Origin: Mantamonas sphyraenae
Taxonomy: Eukaryota > CRuMs > Mantamonadidae
DNA length: 64,000 nt
Direction of reading: 5' to 3'
Assembly: GCA_026936335.1 (NCBI GenBank)
Contig: JAPMXV010000051.1
Span: 514,112-578,111, forward strand
The stretch's first letter is position 1, and every line of letters begins with the position of its first letter. A program made the position numbers and the translations under genes. The notes under the pieces were generated by a model. The model did not search any database and was not told the DNA's origin. It worked only from the letters and a program-made list of their open reading frames with translations. This document shows, in pieces, positions 42,346-52,766 of the stretch.

Positions 42346-44914
42346 TCACCGTTTGTTGTTCCAGGCCTGGACCTGTGTGTAGCGGTTCGCTTTGCCCTGC
42401 GCCTCGCCGACAAGGTCGCGCTTGTTGCGCACTTTTTTGAGCTTGCCTCGATCCATTTCGAGGTCTTCCGCGTCTCGATATCGCTTCTTGGGCTCTTGCA
42501 GCTCTCGATTCCTCTTGATCATACGCGCCCTGGCGGCTTGAAACTTCTCGACGCCTTCCCAGTGGTCAGCATGCTCGTTGATTGCATGCTGGTTCTGCAG
42601 AGCCAAACTGACGTGTCGGCTCCTCTGCGGAGTGGCCATAGCACGGTTGTTGCGCTCTCGCTTCTGTCCATCGACCACCACCTGCACGGTGCGCTTGCCT
42701 TTCTTTTTCCTGGGCGACAACGTGACTACGGGTACCTGCGCCTCCTGTTCATCGTTGTCATCCTGTTCGTCATCGCTCTCTACGCTGTGTGATGATCGTC
42801 GTCGTCGTCGTCGTCGTCGTCCTGTGTCCAAAGCGCCGACGATTTGCCCGGAGCGGGCGATTGGAAGAAAGATCGGTGCTGTGTCGGTTCTGTGTCGTTG
42901 TCTTGGTCGTTGCCATCATCCTTGTCACGCGGTGGTGTTTGTGTCTTGAGGGCGATCTTTTTCTTTTGCTTGAGCAGCTTGAGGAGCTGTTTGCGGTTCT
43001 TGCGTAGCAGCTCCTTCTTCTGCTTGCGTTTCTGCACGACGAGAAACTTTTCGCGGTCGATGCGCTCGCCAAGGTCTTCCAAGCCACTGGTAGGTCGTTT
43101 GGGAGACGCCGTAGTCTCTTCCTTGGGCTTGGCCTTTAAGGATTTGATGCGTTTGAACAGCGACTGCTTCCGGGATTTGAGGACCTCTTTTTCGTGATGA
43201 TGGTCATGGTGATGTTTTCGATGCACCTCATGATCAATCTCTTTGTCATCGTCATCATCTTTGTCATCGTCATCATCATCAATGTCTCGGTCTTGCTGCA
43301 TGCCGGCCAGCTTTTCGGCCTGGCGTTTGGCCACGGTGCGGGTGACGGGATTGTTGCGCTCGTAGAAGAGCATGTAGGCTTTCTGGGAGAGCACGGTCTT
43401 TGCACTGACTTGTGAAACATCGCTGTCATCCATGCAGTACCAGACACCGTTGCTGGCGCGGACATAGGCGTAATAGTGGCCGGAGGAAAGACTCCAGCCG
43501 CTGTGGACAAGGACGCCATAGAGGGCGTAGGTTGGGGCTGGACCCACGGCGCCATCTGGGCCATTCGCACTCATGACGCCATCAAGGGTGAGATTGAGCG
43601 AAAACTCGACGTGGTGGTTGAGCTTGGAGCCGCCTCCGCCGCCGCCGTACATGCCAAAGGCGCCGCCAAAGCCATAATCGAAGCGTTTGAGATGGATGCA
43701 GAGGAGATTGGGGGCGTCAAAGACTGTAAACTGCTTCTTTGCGCGGACCATTCGATTGCAGCCGCCGCACTTCCACTTGTTGTCCTCGTCCAAGATTTCG
43801 GGTTTGCTGTAGCGGCGGAGCGCCTTTGCGATGGACTTTGTGCGAGCGACATCGAGGCTGAGATCCATAAAGGTGTCGTAGGTGTTGCTTTCGAAGCCGC
43901 AGCGGGTGCATTTGACCTGGGACTGGAGATGGCCGCCAAAGAGTTGGTGGACGACGGTGGTCTCCTGGATTACGGGAGGAAGGGATCTGTGGGAGCAGGA
44001 GAAAGGAGCAGTGGGTGGAAAGGCGTGAGAAGAAAGGGTTGGGGGCACGCGGGGACTGTGGGGATGGCGTACTTTTGGCCGCGGAGGGCGGAGAGCTGCA
44101 TGGCGTCGATGACAAAGCGTAGAAACTCGTGGGAGTCTTCCTGGCGGCCATGGCGCATGTGGGAGGCAATGGTGCGGAGGTTGGATGTAATCTGTTTGGG
44201 TGAAAAGGCGTTGCGCTTGCTTTGTGTGCGTTGGATGAGCTTTGCGAGGGCGCACAACATGCAGAAGGATTGCTGGCGGCCTGGTTGGGTGTGGGAGTGG
44301 GGGGGGGGCGGATGCACAGGTCAGCGAGGGCGAGGATGGAGATGGAGATGGCGCGAATGGAGGGGCAGCGTACAGGAATTTGCGTGGTGGCTTGTGGCGA
44401 GATAGTTGACGAGCGGGGCGGAGTAGACGAGGCATTGAAGGACGGAGTTGAGGAAGCAGGTGTTGCCGAGGTTGTGGAGGCCGGGGCCGATGCGACGTGT
44501 CTCTTGCCAGCCCATAAACTCTTCGGCGACCTTGTGCTGGGGAAAGAGAACGTAGTCGGGAGTGGGGGGAGCGCGAGCGGGTGGCGGGCTTGCGGAGCGA
44601 GTGGAGTCTGATGAGCGAGAGCGAGGAGGGCGGGCGGAGGAGGTAGATGATGAGGAGGAAGAGGAGGAAGAGGAAGAAGAAGAAGAAGAAGAGGAGGAGG
44701 AGGAGGAGGAAGCGGCGGCGAGGGCAGAGGTGATCGTGTGGGTGTGGCCGGAGAGGAGGACAATGGTGACGTCGTCGTCGCGGCCGTGTTCACTGTTGAG
44801 GAGGTGCTTCAGTTGCGTGGACTCTGTGGAGGTTTTATGGAAGCGAATGCGGCGTGGGAGGAGGGGTTGGGCACGGGAGAGGTGCTTGTCGACACGCTTG
44901 GTGGCGGACGACAT
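42346..44914 (-). CDS. Ubiquitin-specific protease, USP36/Ubp10-like
   Basis: Exons 44374-44914, 44073-44280 and 43986 downward join in phase. A poly-Ser run precedes the Cys box GPGLHNLGNTCFLNSVLQCL. Then come the QEDSHEFLRFVIDAM box, zinc-binding CTRCG and CGGCN pairs, HLKRFDYGFGGAFGMYG, and the His box SGHYYAYVRASNGVWYCMDD. All catalytic residues are present. The long basic/acidic C-terminus suits nucleolar USP36-type enzymes, which deubiquitinate histone H2B and rRNA-synthesis factors. At a (GAC)n tract near 42785-42830 the frame encoding poly-Asp ends, while another frame continues to 42346 with a USP36-like RDAEDLEMDRGKLKKV ending. A small intron (donor near the TCGTCGG before the tract, acceptor CACACAG) or a repeat-length indel would explain this. 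Confidence 0.85.
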
Positions 44915-44947
44915 GTTTTGCAGTGGAAAGCACAGCGCGACGGACGA

Positions 44948-46114
44948 TCAGAAGGTTCCTGAAGCCAGCTGGTGTCTCCACCAGTCGTCCAAGCTGTTGA
45001 TATCACCTCCGGCCTCGATGAGGCAATGGACGGTTTGTTGACCGTTCGCAAAGGCGAGGGCGGATTGGCCGTTGTCACGCGAGTCGTTGGGGTCCGCGCC
45101 AGCATCGAGGAGGATAGAGACGGACTCGGTGCGGGCAGCGTTTGCAGCGACCATAAGAGCAGTGCTTCCTTTGTTGTCTCGGCCATCGATGAGCGCACCC
45201 GCATCGATGAGGGCGCGGATGGTTTCTGGGCCGGCGGTGGAGGCGACGTGGACGAGGGTGGTCCAGCCGGGGTAATGCATGTTGACATCTGCACCCAACT
45301 CGACAAGGAGGGAGACCATGGACGGGTGATCAGCCTTGGCGGCGACATCGAGAGCGCGAGGTTGCATCCGTGGAGATGCATCGACGTCGACGCCGTATTT
45401 CTCGACGAGGACGCGGACTATGGCCTTGTGATTGTTGAAAGCGGCATGGACGAGCGGAGTGCGCCCCATGATGGGACTGAAGTGGACATCAGCGCCGGCA
45501 TCGGCGAGGAAGCGGAGTACGTGGAGATGACCCGCAGCGGCGGCGCTGGCGAGCGGGCTTTGGGGGTGTCCCAGATGTGCATCAGTCTCCAACTCGGCCC
45601 CTGCGTCCACAAGCAATTTGACGCATTCGAGATGGCCGTGGGCTGCGGCCGTGGTCAGTGGTGTGGTGTTGCTGCTGCAACCGGGATTGCCGTCCACGTG
45701 GGCGTCCAGATTGAGCAAGGTGGAGATAGCCAGGGGGTGGTTGTTCTCTGCAGCGTAGTAGAGTGGAGGGCGTTCGGAGAGAGAACCCGAGGATTCGTTG
45801 ATGTCATGGCCACGTTGAGCAAGGGCAGCGATCACTTTGCAGGCGCCCTCTGAGGCAGCGACACACATGAGAGAGCGATTGAAAAAGGAGTGGTCGCACC
45901 TAGTGGCACCTGCGTCAATGAGAGCAAAGACGACGTCGGGTGCGTCTGCCTTGATGGCGAGGAAGAGAGGGGGGTGGAAGGACTTGGAATTGACACCGCC
46001 AGAATGCACACTGCGGGACACGAACACATTGGCACCTTGTTCGATGAGGAGGGTGACCTTTTCGAGGTCGCCGTCGGCAGCAGCTTGGAGGATGGGGTCT
46101 TCGGAGGAGGACAT
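44948..46114 (-). CDS. Ankyrin-repeat protein
   Basis: This is a single exon of 388 aa from ATG 46114, made almost entirely of ankyrin repeats (about ten). Typical units are TTPLTTAAAHGHLECVKLLV, GRTPLVHAAFNNHKAIVRVL and STALMVAANAARTESVSILL. There is no other domain, signal or membrane segment. It may be a binding scaffold; the partner is unknown. It stops 33 bp before the start of the USP gene on the same strand. Confidence 0.88.
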   Translation of the reverse strand: MSSSEDPILQAAADGDLEKVTLLIEQGANVFVSRSVHSGGVNSKSFHPPLFLAIKADAPDVVFALIDAGATRCDHSFFNRSLMCVAASEGACKVIAALAQRGHDINESSGSLSERPPLYYAAENNHPLAISTLLNLDAHVDGNPGCSSNTTPLTTAAAHGHLECVKLLVDAGAELETDAHLGHPQSPLASAAAAGHLHVLRFLADAGADVHFSPIMGRTPLVHAAFNNHKAIVRVLVEKYGVDVDASPRMQPRALDVAAKADHPSMVSLLVELGADVNMHYPGWTTLVHVASTAGPETIRALIDAGALIDGRDNKGSTALMVAANAARTESVSILLDAGADPNDSRDNGQSALAFANGQQTVHCLIEAGGDINSLDDWWRHQLASGTF

Positions 46115-46247
46115 ATGTATTTTTGGTCCTGGCCGGGCTACAGTATGCGATGCCCAAGGGAGGTGACGGGTGGTGTGGAAGGAGGGTTGCGAAGGAGGGT
46201 GACGTGTGGTTGTTCTGTGATGCAGGGAGGATGGGTGCGGCGTGCCA

Positions 46248-46872
46248 TTAGACCTCTGCGTGGCCTGTGGCGCCTCGCTTGCGACGGCCTGCTCCGCCAA
46301 GGGGGATCTCTTGCATCTGGACCTGCAGACACCAATTCTCAGCGGCCACGGTGCTGATGATGAGGGCGACGACGTGGACGGCCCACCAGGTGAAGGAGGC
46401 AGGGAAGCCCCAAAAGGCCGAGACGCAAAGATGAAGGATGCTGACTGTGCTAGCAAAGTCGAGACACTTTTTGGCCTTGCCGACGACAAAGACAAGGGAG
46501 ATGGCACTGCAAGGGGAGGGGAGGCGAGTGGTTAGCGGGCGCGGGGTAGGGTGGGAAAGCGGGGAGGAGCCATTCCGCACGGTGAGACGCGCGGAAAACG
46601 TACACAAATAATGAATTGACAAGGAGGGCAAGGACCTGCATCCAGCCGGACCATGAAGTTGCGTTGACGTGTGCATAGGCAAAGAAGGAGTCCATGCTGA
46701 CGCGCTGGCCTACGAGGGCCTCGAAGAACCAGAGGGCGAGGCCAAGGGTCAGGTAGTAGGTGGCTTGGACACAGACAATCTGGCCAACTATGAGGTAGGG
46801 GTCAAAGCCACCGCTGTGCTGGTAGACGCCGCCACCCGCGAGGGCCACAAGCCAGGTTTGGAGGCGCTCCAT
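46248..46872 (-). CDS. SYS1: SYS1 Golgi trafficking protein
   Basis: Exons 46604-46872 and 46248-46506 join in phase, giving 175 aa. The family signature FDPYLIVGQIVCVQATYYLTL and the motif GKAKKCLDFASTVSILHLCV, then FPASFTWWAVHVV and ENWCLQVQMQEIPL, match SYS1, a four-helix Golgi membrane protein that recruits the ARFRP1/Arl3 GTPase. The ATG at 46872 is 35 bp from the ATG of the divergent DEP-ankyrin gene. Confidence 0.88.
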
Positions 46873-46907
46873 GAGGCAAGGCAAGTGCTGGGGCAGTGTT
46901 GGTGGGG
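46873..46907. promoter_or_regulatory. 35-bp gap between divergent start codons (SYS1 / DEP-ankyrin)
   Basis: Both genes must use promoter elements and probably 5' UTRs that overlap each other's transcribed or coding sequence. No motif is visible in so short a gap. If the DEP-ankyrin gene starts at its next ATG (46944) the gap would be 71 bp. Confidence 0.45.
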
Positions 46908-48737
46908 ATGTCGCGGGAGCAAACGGACGCCATGGCGCTGTTCCATGAGCTTGTGCTGAACTTTGCGTTGAGCCAAAGGCGAGTGGAGGTGGGGAGGGTG
47001 AAGCGGTACATGCGGGTGTACGACGAGGTGTTTACGGGAGCGGAGGCGGTGGGGTGGTTGCGGGAACGAGGGTACGCGGTGAGTGGGCAAGATGCACGGT
47101 TGTTGGGGAGACTGTTGTGTGCACACGGGGTGGTTGTGCCTGTGGACGGGAAGCAGGAGGATGAGGAGGAGGTGGAGTGGGTGTTTGGGGACACGGAGGA
47201 GGACTTGTACAGGCTGGCCGCAGTGGAGGAGCTGGAGAGGCTTGGCGTGCCACAATTGGATGTGTTGGAGGCAAAGGCAGTGTGCAAGGTGCTGGGGCGT
47301 GCAGAGAGGGTGTGGTTTGATCAGGAGATGCCGGAGGCGCGTGTGGTGTGCGAGGAAGCAGTGGTGTTTGAGGCGTACGGGGAGGAGGACACAGATGGAT
47401 GGACGCTGCGGTTTGGAAGCGAGAGTGAAGTGGGATGGAAGACGAAGGAGGAGGGGATGGAAAGGACGCGGGCTGGTGAACAGGAGAGGGACTGGAGGGA
47501 AAGGGCGGTGGAGGAAGCGATGGAACGGGGCGGGGTGGAAGGGGTGCTGGAAGTGTGCATGGGCAAGACGATGGTGGGGTCGCTGGTGGGGTTTGACGGA
47601 TTGGCAGAGATGCGGAAGAGTGCGATGAAGGTGTGTGTGGAGCACGGGTGGGCCGGGTTGCTTGAAGGTGTGCTGGGGTTGACGGACGAGGAAGTGGACG
47701 GGCAGTGGGTGGTTGCAGCGGGGAAACAGAGCGTGGAGTGCCTGAGGGTGTTGTTGGAACGGGACGAGTGTGCAGAGTGGCTAGAGGCACACGCGGGAGA
47801 GACTGTGCGTGGATGGAGCGCATGTGGAGCGGCGAGTGCGCTGGGAGTGGTGCGAGGGCGGGTGGGAGGAGAGTGGCAGCAAGAGGTGGATGAATTTGGA
47901 GTGGAGGCGTTGGGAGCGAGTGTGGAGGGCGGGCATGTGGAGGTGGTGCGTGAGCTGGTGGGATGGGAGGGAGTGGAGGTGGATGTGCGTTGTGCGCGCG
48001 GGACGACGGCTCTGCTGAAGGCGGCACAGCGCGGGGAAGCAGAGATATGCGAGATCCTGTGTGGCGCCGGGGCGGACGTGATGGCCGTGGATACACTGGA
48101 GAACACGGCGTTGCATTTGGCGATTATGACGCCGGATGGGGAGGCGACGGTGAAGACTTTGCTGCGGTTTGGGGCGGATCCGTTGGCTAGCAACGTGGAC
48201 GGGCACGGGGCGGTGCACCTTGCGGCAATGCGGTCGCACGTGGGGATGTTGGAGGCTGTGGTGGAGTGTGCGATTGGGAGGGGTCAGCGGGAGGTGGCAG
48301 CGGTTTGCGACCGACGGGATCGGGAGGGACAGAGTCCGCTGGGTCTGTGTGTGGGGACAGGCGGGTCGCTGGACATGGTGCGTGTGCTTGTGGAGGAGGG
48401 CGGATGCCAAGTGGCCGGGATGGTGGAATTGGCGATGCGCAGGCACGAGGACGAGGAGGTTGTGCGATTCCTGGTGCAGGCAGGGTCAGGTGGACTGGGA
48501 CGGGCGGTGTTGGTGGGAGTGGCGTTTGGGAAGAAGAGGTTGGTGGAGGTGGTGCTGGAGGAGGCGGCTGGAGCAGGACGTGTGGATCTGGAGGAGCGTG
48601 TGGACGGGCTGACGGCGCTGCTGGTGGCGGCGGGGCGAGGGGACAGAGCGTTGGTGGAGCTGTTGCTAGAGTGGGGCGCTGATGGAGGGGCGATGGATGA
48701 GATGGGCCGCGGGTGGCAGGAGCTGTTGGAGCGGTGA
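46908..48737 (+). CDS. DEP-domain ankyrin-repeat protein
   Basis: This is an intronless gene of 609 aa. Residues ~20-85 fit a DEP domain (RVKRYMRVYDEVFTGAEAVG, WLRERGYAVSGQDARLLGRL). A charged linker follows. The second half has ankyrin units, including GTTALLKAAQRGEAEICEIL, NTALHLAIMTPDGEATVKTL, HGAVHLAAMRSHVGMLEAVV and LTALLVAAGRGDRALVELLL. DEP domains commonly bind membranes or GPCR-linked RGS machinery, so a signalling scaffold is likely. It starts almost back to back with SYS1. Confidence 0.8.
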   Translation: MSREQTDAMALFHELVLNFALSQRRVEVGRVKRYMRVYDEVFTGAEAVGWLRERGYAVSGQDARLLGRLLCAHGVVVPVDGKQEDEEEVEWVFGDTEEDLYRLAAVEELERLGVPQLDVLEAKAVCKVLGRAERVWFDQEMPEARVVCEEAVVFEAYGEEDTDGWTLRFGSESEVGWKTKEEGMERTRAGEQERDWRERAVEEAMERGGVEGVLEVCMGKTMVGSLVGFDGLAEMRKSAMKVCVEHGWAGLLEGVLGLTDEEVDGQWVVAAGKQSVECLRVLLERDECAEWLEAHAGETVRGWSACGAASALGVVRGRVGGEWQQEVDEFGVEALGASVEGGHVEVVRELVGWEGVEVDVRCARGTTALLKAAQRGEAEICEILCGAGADVMAVDTLENTALHLAIMTPDGEATVKTLLRFGADPLASNVDGHGAVHLAAMRSHVGMLEAVVECAIGRGQREVAAVCDRRDREGQSPLGLCVGTGGSLDMVRVLVEEGGCQVAGMVELAMRRHEDEEVVRFLVQAGSGGLGRAVLVGVAFGKKRLVEVVLEEAAGAGRVDLEERVDGLTALLVAAGRGDRALVELLLEWGADGGAMDEMGRGWQELLER

Positions 48738-48812
48738 GAGGCGAGTGCGCGGTGGGCGCCACACAAAACAAAAACACTTTCAACACTCGTGGAAGGAAAC
48801 AACCAGAGCACC

Positions 48813-51462
48813 ATGTCCAAGTTGTCTCTTTTCATTCTGCTGGCACTGTGCTTCACGAGCGCTTTCGCCATGAGCTCTGTGGAGTCTGAGGCGTCGTCGG
48901 CGTCGTCTGCGTCTGATGTGTCGGATGCGGTGAGTTTCCCTTTTTGCAAGTGGGGGTGCCAACGCGCGAGCATGGCTGTGGAAGGGGGAAAGGAAGGGCG
49001 AGGGTGTAGCGCAGGTGATGTGCGGTGTGTATGTATGGAGTAGGGTGTGTGTGGGTGCATGGTGGGGGCGGTGAAGGGGTGTAGACGTGTGGTGAAAAGA
49101 GAGGGAAAAAAAAAGGGGGTGCAAGTTTGTGATGTTTGGAGCCGTGGTCCGGGCGCGGAAACTGACACGGGAAGGGCGGCATGGGTGTTTGGCTGTGCAC
49201 AGAGCGACATGTCGGAGGCGCAGTCGGGCGTTTCGGAGGCTGAGGATGCCGACTTTAGCCAGGACGAGGCTGAGGGCGAGGGCGAAGCCGAAGAAGAAGC
49301 GTCGAGCTCGGATTCCGACGATGAGGTGGAGGAGGCTGAGAACAAGGTGCCGATGCGTTCGGACAACGATGATGTTGCCGACGCCGACAGCGACTTCTGG
49401 GGCCGCCGCCGCCGTGGCTTCTTCCGCCGTGTGGGACGGTGAGTTTGGTGGGCAAGAGGGAGAGGGAGGGGGAGAGAGAGAGGGAGGGGAGAAAAAATAC
49501 GGTACACGAGAAAACGAAAACTGACTCGGAAAGGTACGACGACGTCACAGTGCGTTCCGCCGTGTGGGCCGTGCCATCTCGCGTGGTGTGCGCCGCGTGG
49601 GCCGCTTTGTGCGCAAGGTGGGCAAGGGCGTGGGCCGCTTCCTGGCCAAGGCCGGCAAGATTGTGGGCAAGGTGATGAACAGCAAGTGGTTCAAGATCGC
49701 CAGCCTGGCTCTGAGCTTCGTGCCCGGTGTGGGCACTGCGTTTGGCGCGATCAGCGGTGTGCTGGGCAAGCTGGGCGGTCTGTCTGGTCTGGGTGGCGGT
49801 CTGCTGTCCAAGGGCCTTGCGTTCCTGAAGGGCGGCGCCGGAAGCCTGCTGGGCAAGCTGACTGGCGGCCTGGGCAAGGGTCTGCTGGGCAAGGTGGGTG
49901 GCCTCGTGTCCAAGGGCGTGGGTCTGTTCAACAAGATCAAGGGCGGTCTGGGCGCTAAGCTCGGCGGCATCCTGGGCAAGGTGTCCGGTTTCGCGGGCAA
50001 GATCCAGGGCTTTGTTGGCAAGATGCAGAACGGAGGCTGGTTCAACAGCATCAAGAACGCTCTGGCCAAGACTCCGTTTGCTCAGAAGCTGATGAACGGC
50101 AAGATCGGACAGCTGATCTCCAAGGGACAGCAGCTGTTTGGCAAGTTCACCAAGGGCAAGATCGGCGGACTGCTGAAGGGCAAGTTTGACCAGCTGAAGG
50201 GCCGCGTGATGGACAAGCTCAAGCAGAAGCTGATGAACATCAAGCCGTTCCGCAAGATCAGCGAGAAGCTGTCGTCGATCTACGACAAGGCCAGCCGCGT
50301 GATTGGTGGCGAGCGCATGGGTCTGTACGACCTGCTGGGCAAGCTGAAGGACCCGAACCAGCTCAAGTCGATCCTGAAGACGCAGCTGGGCAAGGCTTTC
50401 GCCAAGACGAAGCTGGGCCAGACGTACCAGAAGTACCGCGGCAAGTACGAGAAGTTCATGTCGGGTGTGAAGGGCATCAAGTACTCGTGGCAGAAGATTG
50501 TGGGTGCGCCGCAGAAGCTGATCAACCAGATCCGCGGCAAGTTTGGCAACTTTGCGGCCGACGTGACCGCATTCAAGGGCCTGCGCCAGAAGGCCATGAA
50601 GATCATGCAGCGCTACGGCAAGACGTCGACGATCGGCGCCATTGGCAAGCGCGCACGCGGCAACCTGCTCAAGACGCTGTTCAACACCGCTCAGCGTTAC
50701 TCGAAGTACGGCAAGCGCCTGTTTGGTGACAAGTTTACCAAGGGCATGAAGCTGGTGGGTGGCGTGCGTGACCTGATCAAGGACGGCAAGGGCGCCGTGG
50801 GCACCCTCAAGTCTCTGTTTGGCCAGGGCCGTGGCGTGTACACTGCCATCAAGGGCATGTTCAAGAAGCAGGCTGGCGAGAACAACATCTTCCAGCGTGT
50901 GAAGGGTCTGTTCAACCGCGGCAAGGGTGTTTTTGGCCAGGTCAAGGGCCTGATCCGCAACGGCAAGGCCGCCTTTGGCAACATCCGTGGCCTCGTGTCG
51001 CGCGGCAAGGGTCTGTTCAACCAGGCCAAGTCGCTGTTCCGCCGCCGCCGTCGTGGTGGTCGCCGTGTGATTGGCCGCCGTGGTGGCCGTCGCTCGATCC
51101 GCCGCATGGTGCGCCGCCGTGGTGGCCGCCGTGTCCGCCGTCGCTCGATCCGCCGTATGGTGCGCCGCCGTGGTGGCCGCCGTGTGCGCCGTCGCTCGAT
51201 CCGCCGTATGGTGCGCCGCCGTGGTGGCCGCCGTGTGCGCCGTCGCTCGATCCGCCGTGTGGTGCGCCGCCGTGGTGGCCGCCGTGTGCGCCGTCGCTCG
51301 ATCCGCCGTGTGGTGCGCCGCCGTGGTGGCCGCCGTGGTGGCCGTCGCTCGATCCGTCGCTCGATCCGCCGTGGTGGACGCAGCCGTCGTGGTGGACGCA
51401 GCCGTCGTGGTGGACGCAGCCGCCGTGGTGGTCGCAGCCGCCGTGGTGGACGCCGCCGTTAA
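48813..51462 (+). CDS. Secreted acidic-basic repeat protein 1
   Basis: Exons 48813-48929, 49203-49438 and 49551-51462 join in phase, giving 754 aa. Exon 1 is a signal peptide (MSKLSLFILLALCFTSAFA). Exon 2 is an acidic Ser/Asp/Glu segment ending in a basic cluster DFWGRRRRGFFRRVGR. Exon 3 starts with regularly spaced Arg/Lys (VGRFVRKVGKGVGRFLAKAG), then one hydrophobic helix pair (IASLALSFVPGVGTAFGAIS), then ~400 residues of Gly/Lys-rich segments with spacing like KGxGLFN and KxKGxxGGLLKGK. It ends with five 17-residue repeats (RRSIRRMVRRRGGRRVR) and six RRGGRS units. I know no family. An acidic pro-segment masking a polycation suggests a stored granule/extrusome product, antimicrobial or matrix protein; this is inference. 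Confidence 0.8.
51085..51456 (+). repeat. Coding 51-bp and 18-bp tandem repeats (Arg/Gly-rich)
   Basis: About five copies of a 51-bp unit built of CGCCGT-rich codons and encoding RRSIRR(M/V)VRRRGGRRVR are followed by 18-bp units encoding RRGGRS. The near identity of the units implies recent expansion or gene conversion. All frames on both strands are open across much of it because of codon regularity. Confidence 0.8.
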
Positions 51463-51602
51463 ATTTCTTTGACGGTCAAGAGCGTGAGTTCTTTTTTGGC
51501 CGAAAGAGAGAGATGAAATCGAAATGAAACATCTGCGCGGTCAGGAGATCAGTAGTTGGTGCGCTGCGAGCGACAACCCAACATAGTCGACGCAGCGCAA
51601 GG

Positions 51603-52665
51603 ATGCCGGGTAAGCTGGCCAAACCAAAGGCCAAGCAAAGGTTGCTGTTGATTGAGGAACCAGAGGATGGGGAGACGAATCCGTTGAATGTGCAGTTTAA
51701 GAGCGTGCCGCTTGCAAAGTTGTCCGCGCGGCCGTCGTCGGGAGGGGGAAGCAAAGAGGTCAGGGAAACATCACAAGAAGGCGAAACGGACGGCAAGAGG
51801 CCACCAACAGACTCTGTGGAGGCGGCACTGGCGGCGCGACCAGCAGGAGGGGCGAGCAAGGCAAAACCTGTGTTTGCGTCGCCGAACCAGGGAAGAGGCG
51901 GCCACGGGGAACACAGAGGTGCTTCCGTCGCCAAACCGTAACCAGGGAAGCAGCAACACACCTTCGCGGCCGCAGGGGCGCAAGCGGGGTGTGTCGTTTG
52001 CTCAGACAGAGTCGTTGCCGAGGCCGGGGAGGCGAGGGCAAAGCCCGTTGTTGAATGGCGAGGCTCGGATGCGGTCGTTCTCGCCAGAGACGTTGGCAAC
52101 ACTGAAGGAGAACGGGTCAGGGTCAGAGGCGACACCGGCACGAGCCAACCGAGCAGGGCTTCCTCCCCTGAGCACGGGCACCCCGGCCGCAGAGGGAGGC
52201 GGAGACGGAGGCTCGGACGAACAGTCGCTGAAGGAGCGGTTCCGGGCATCGAGCGTGCGACGAAGGTCGATCATGACAACCAAGAATGCACTGTTTCGCA
52301 CTCCGACGCCGTCGTCTGTGCGCAAAGCGTCGGTGAGTCTGCGGGCAGGGATCTTTGCGAATCGACAGCAGCGGCGGCTGGTGAACGGACTGAACAGCGA
52401 CATCGAGCTGTTTGAGGTGATGTATGCAAGTAGGCACAGCGAGTTTGCAGAGAGTGTGCGTGTGGCGGACAACCCCTTTCGGCATTTGCCGCTCGTTTCG
52501 CGAGAGGAGTTGCTGGTGGAAGCGAGGCTGAGGCAGAGCGACACATTGAGGGCGTACGAACGGGATGGATATGCGGACTGGCATGCAAGCATGGTCAAGC
52601 TGTGTCAGAAGGCGCAGGTGGAAGGACTGGCGGTGGTTGAGGAGGGATTTGATGACTTGAGGTGA
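51603..52665 (+). CDS. Unrecognised basic, disordered protein
   Basis: ATG 51603 opens a frame (MPGKLAKPKAKQRLLLIEEP) that runs to 51941. A second frame carries on to 52665. They can be joined by a small GT-AG intron of about 49 nt near 51870-51918 or by an indel; I cannot decide which. The N-terminal two-thirds is Pro/Ser/Gly/Arg-rich and probably disordered (KRGVSFAQTESLPRPGRRG). The C-terminal ~130 residues look folded and helical (LRAGIFANRQQRRLVNGLN, DIELFEVMYASRHSEFAESV, DGYADWHASMVKLCQKAQVE). No family is recognised. It stands between the first basic secretory gene and a convergent small helical gene. Confidence 0.6.
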
Positions 52666-52766
52666 GGAGGGACGGGGTGGGGTGGGAAACGCGAAGAATG
52701 GACAACAAATTACATTGTGAGGGGGGTGGGTTGGGGGAGGGGGGGTGGGGAGTGCGAGGACGGTGA

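Noticed and set aside
44640-44720. Purine tract resembling a regulatory polypurine element
   Set aside because: It is the complement of the poly-Ser codons in the USP36-like gene.
47032-48786. Proline-rich minus-strand frames opposite the DEP-ankyrin gene
   Set aside because: Complement of GGA/GTG-rich coding sequence; low complexity, while the plus strand has clear DEP and ankyrin motifs.
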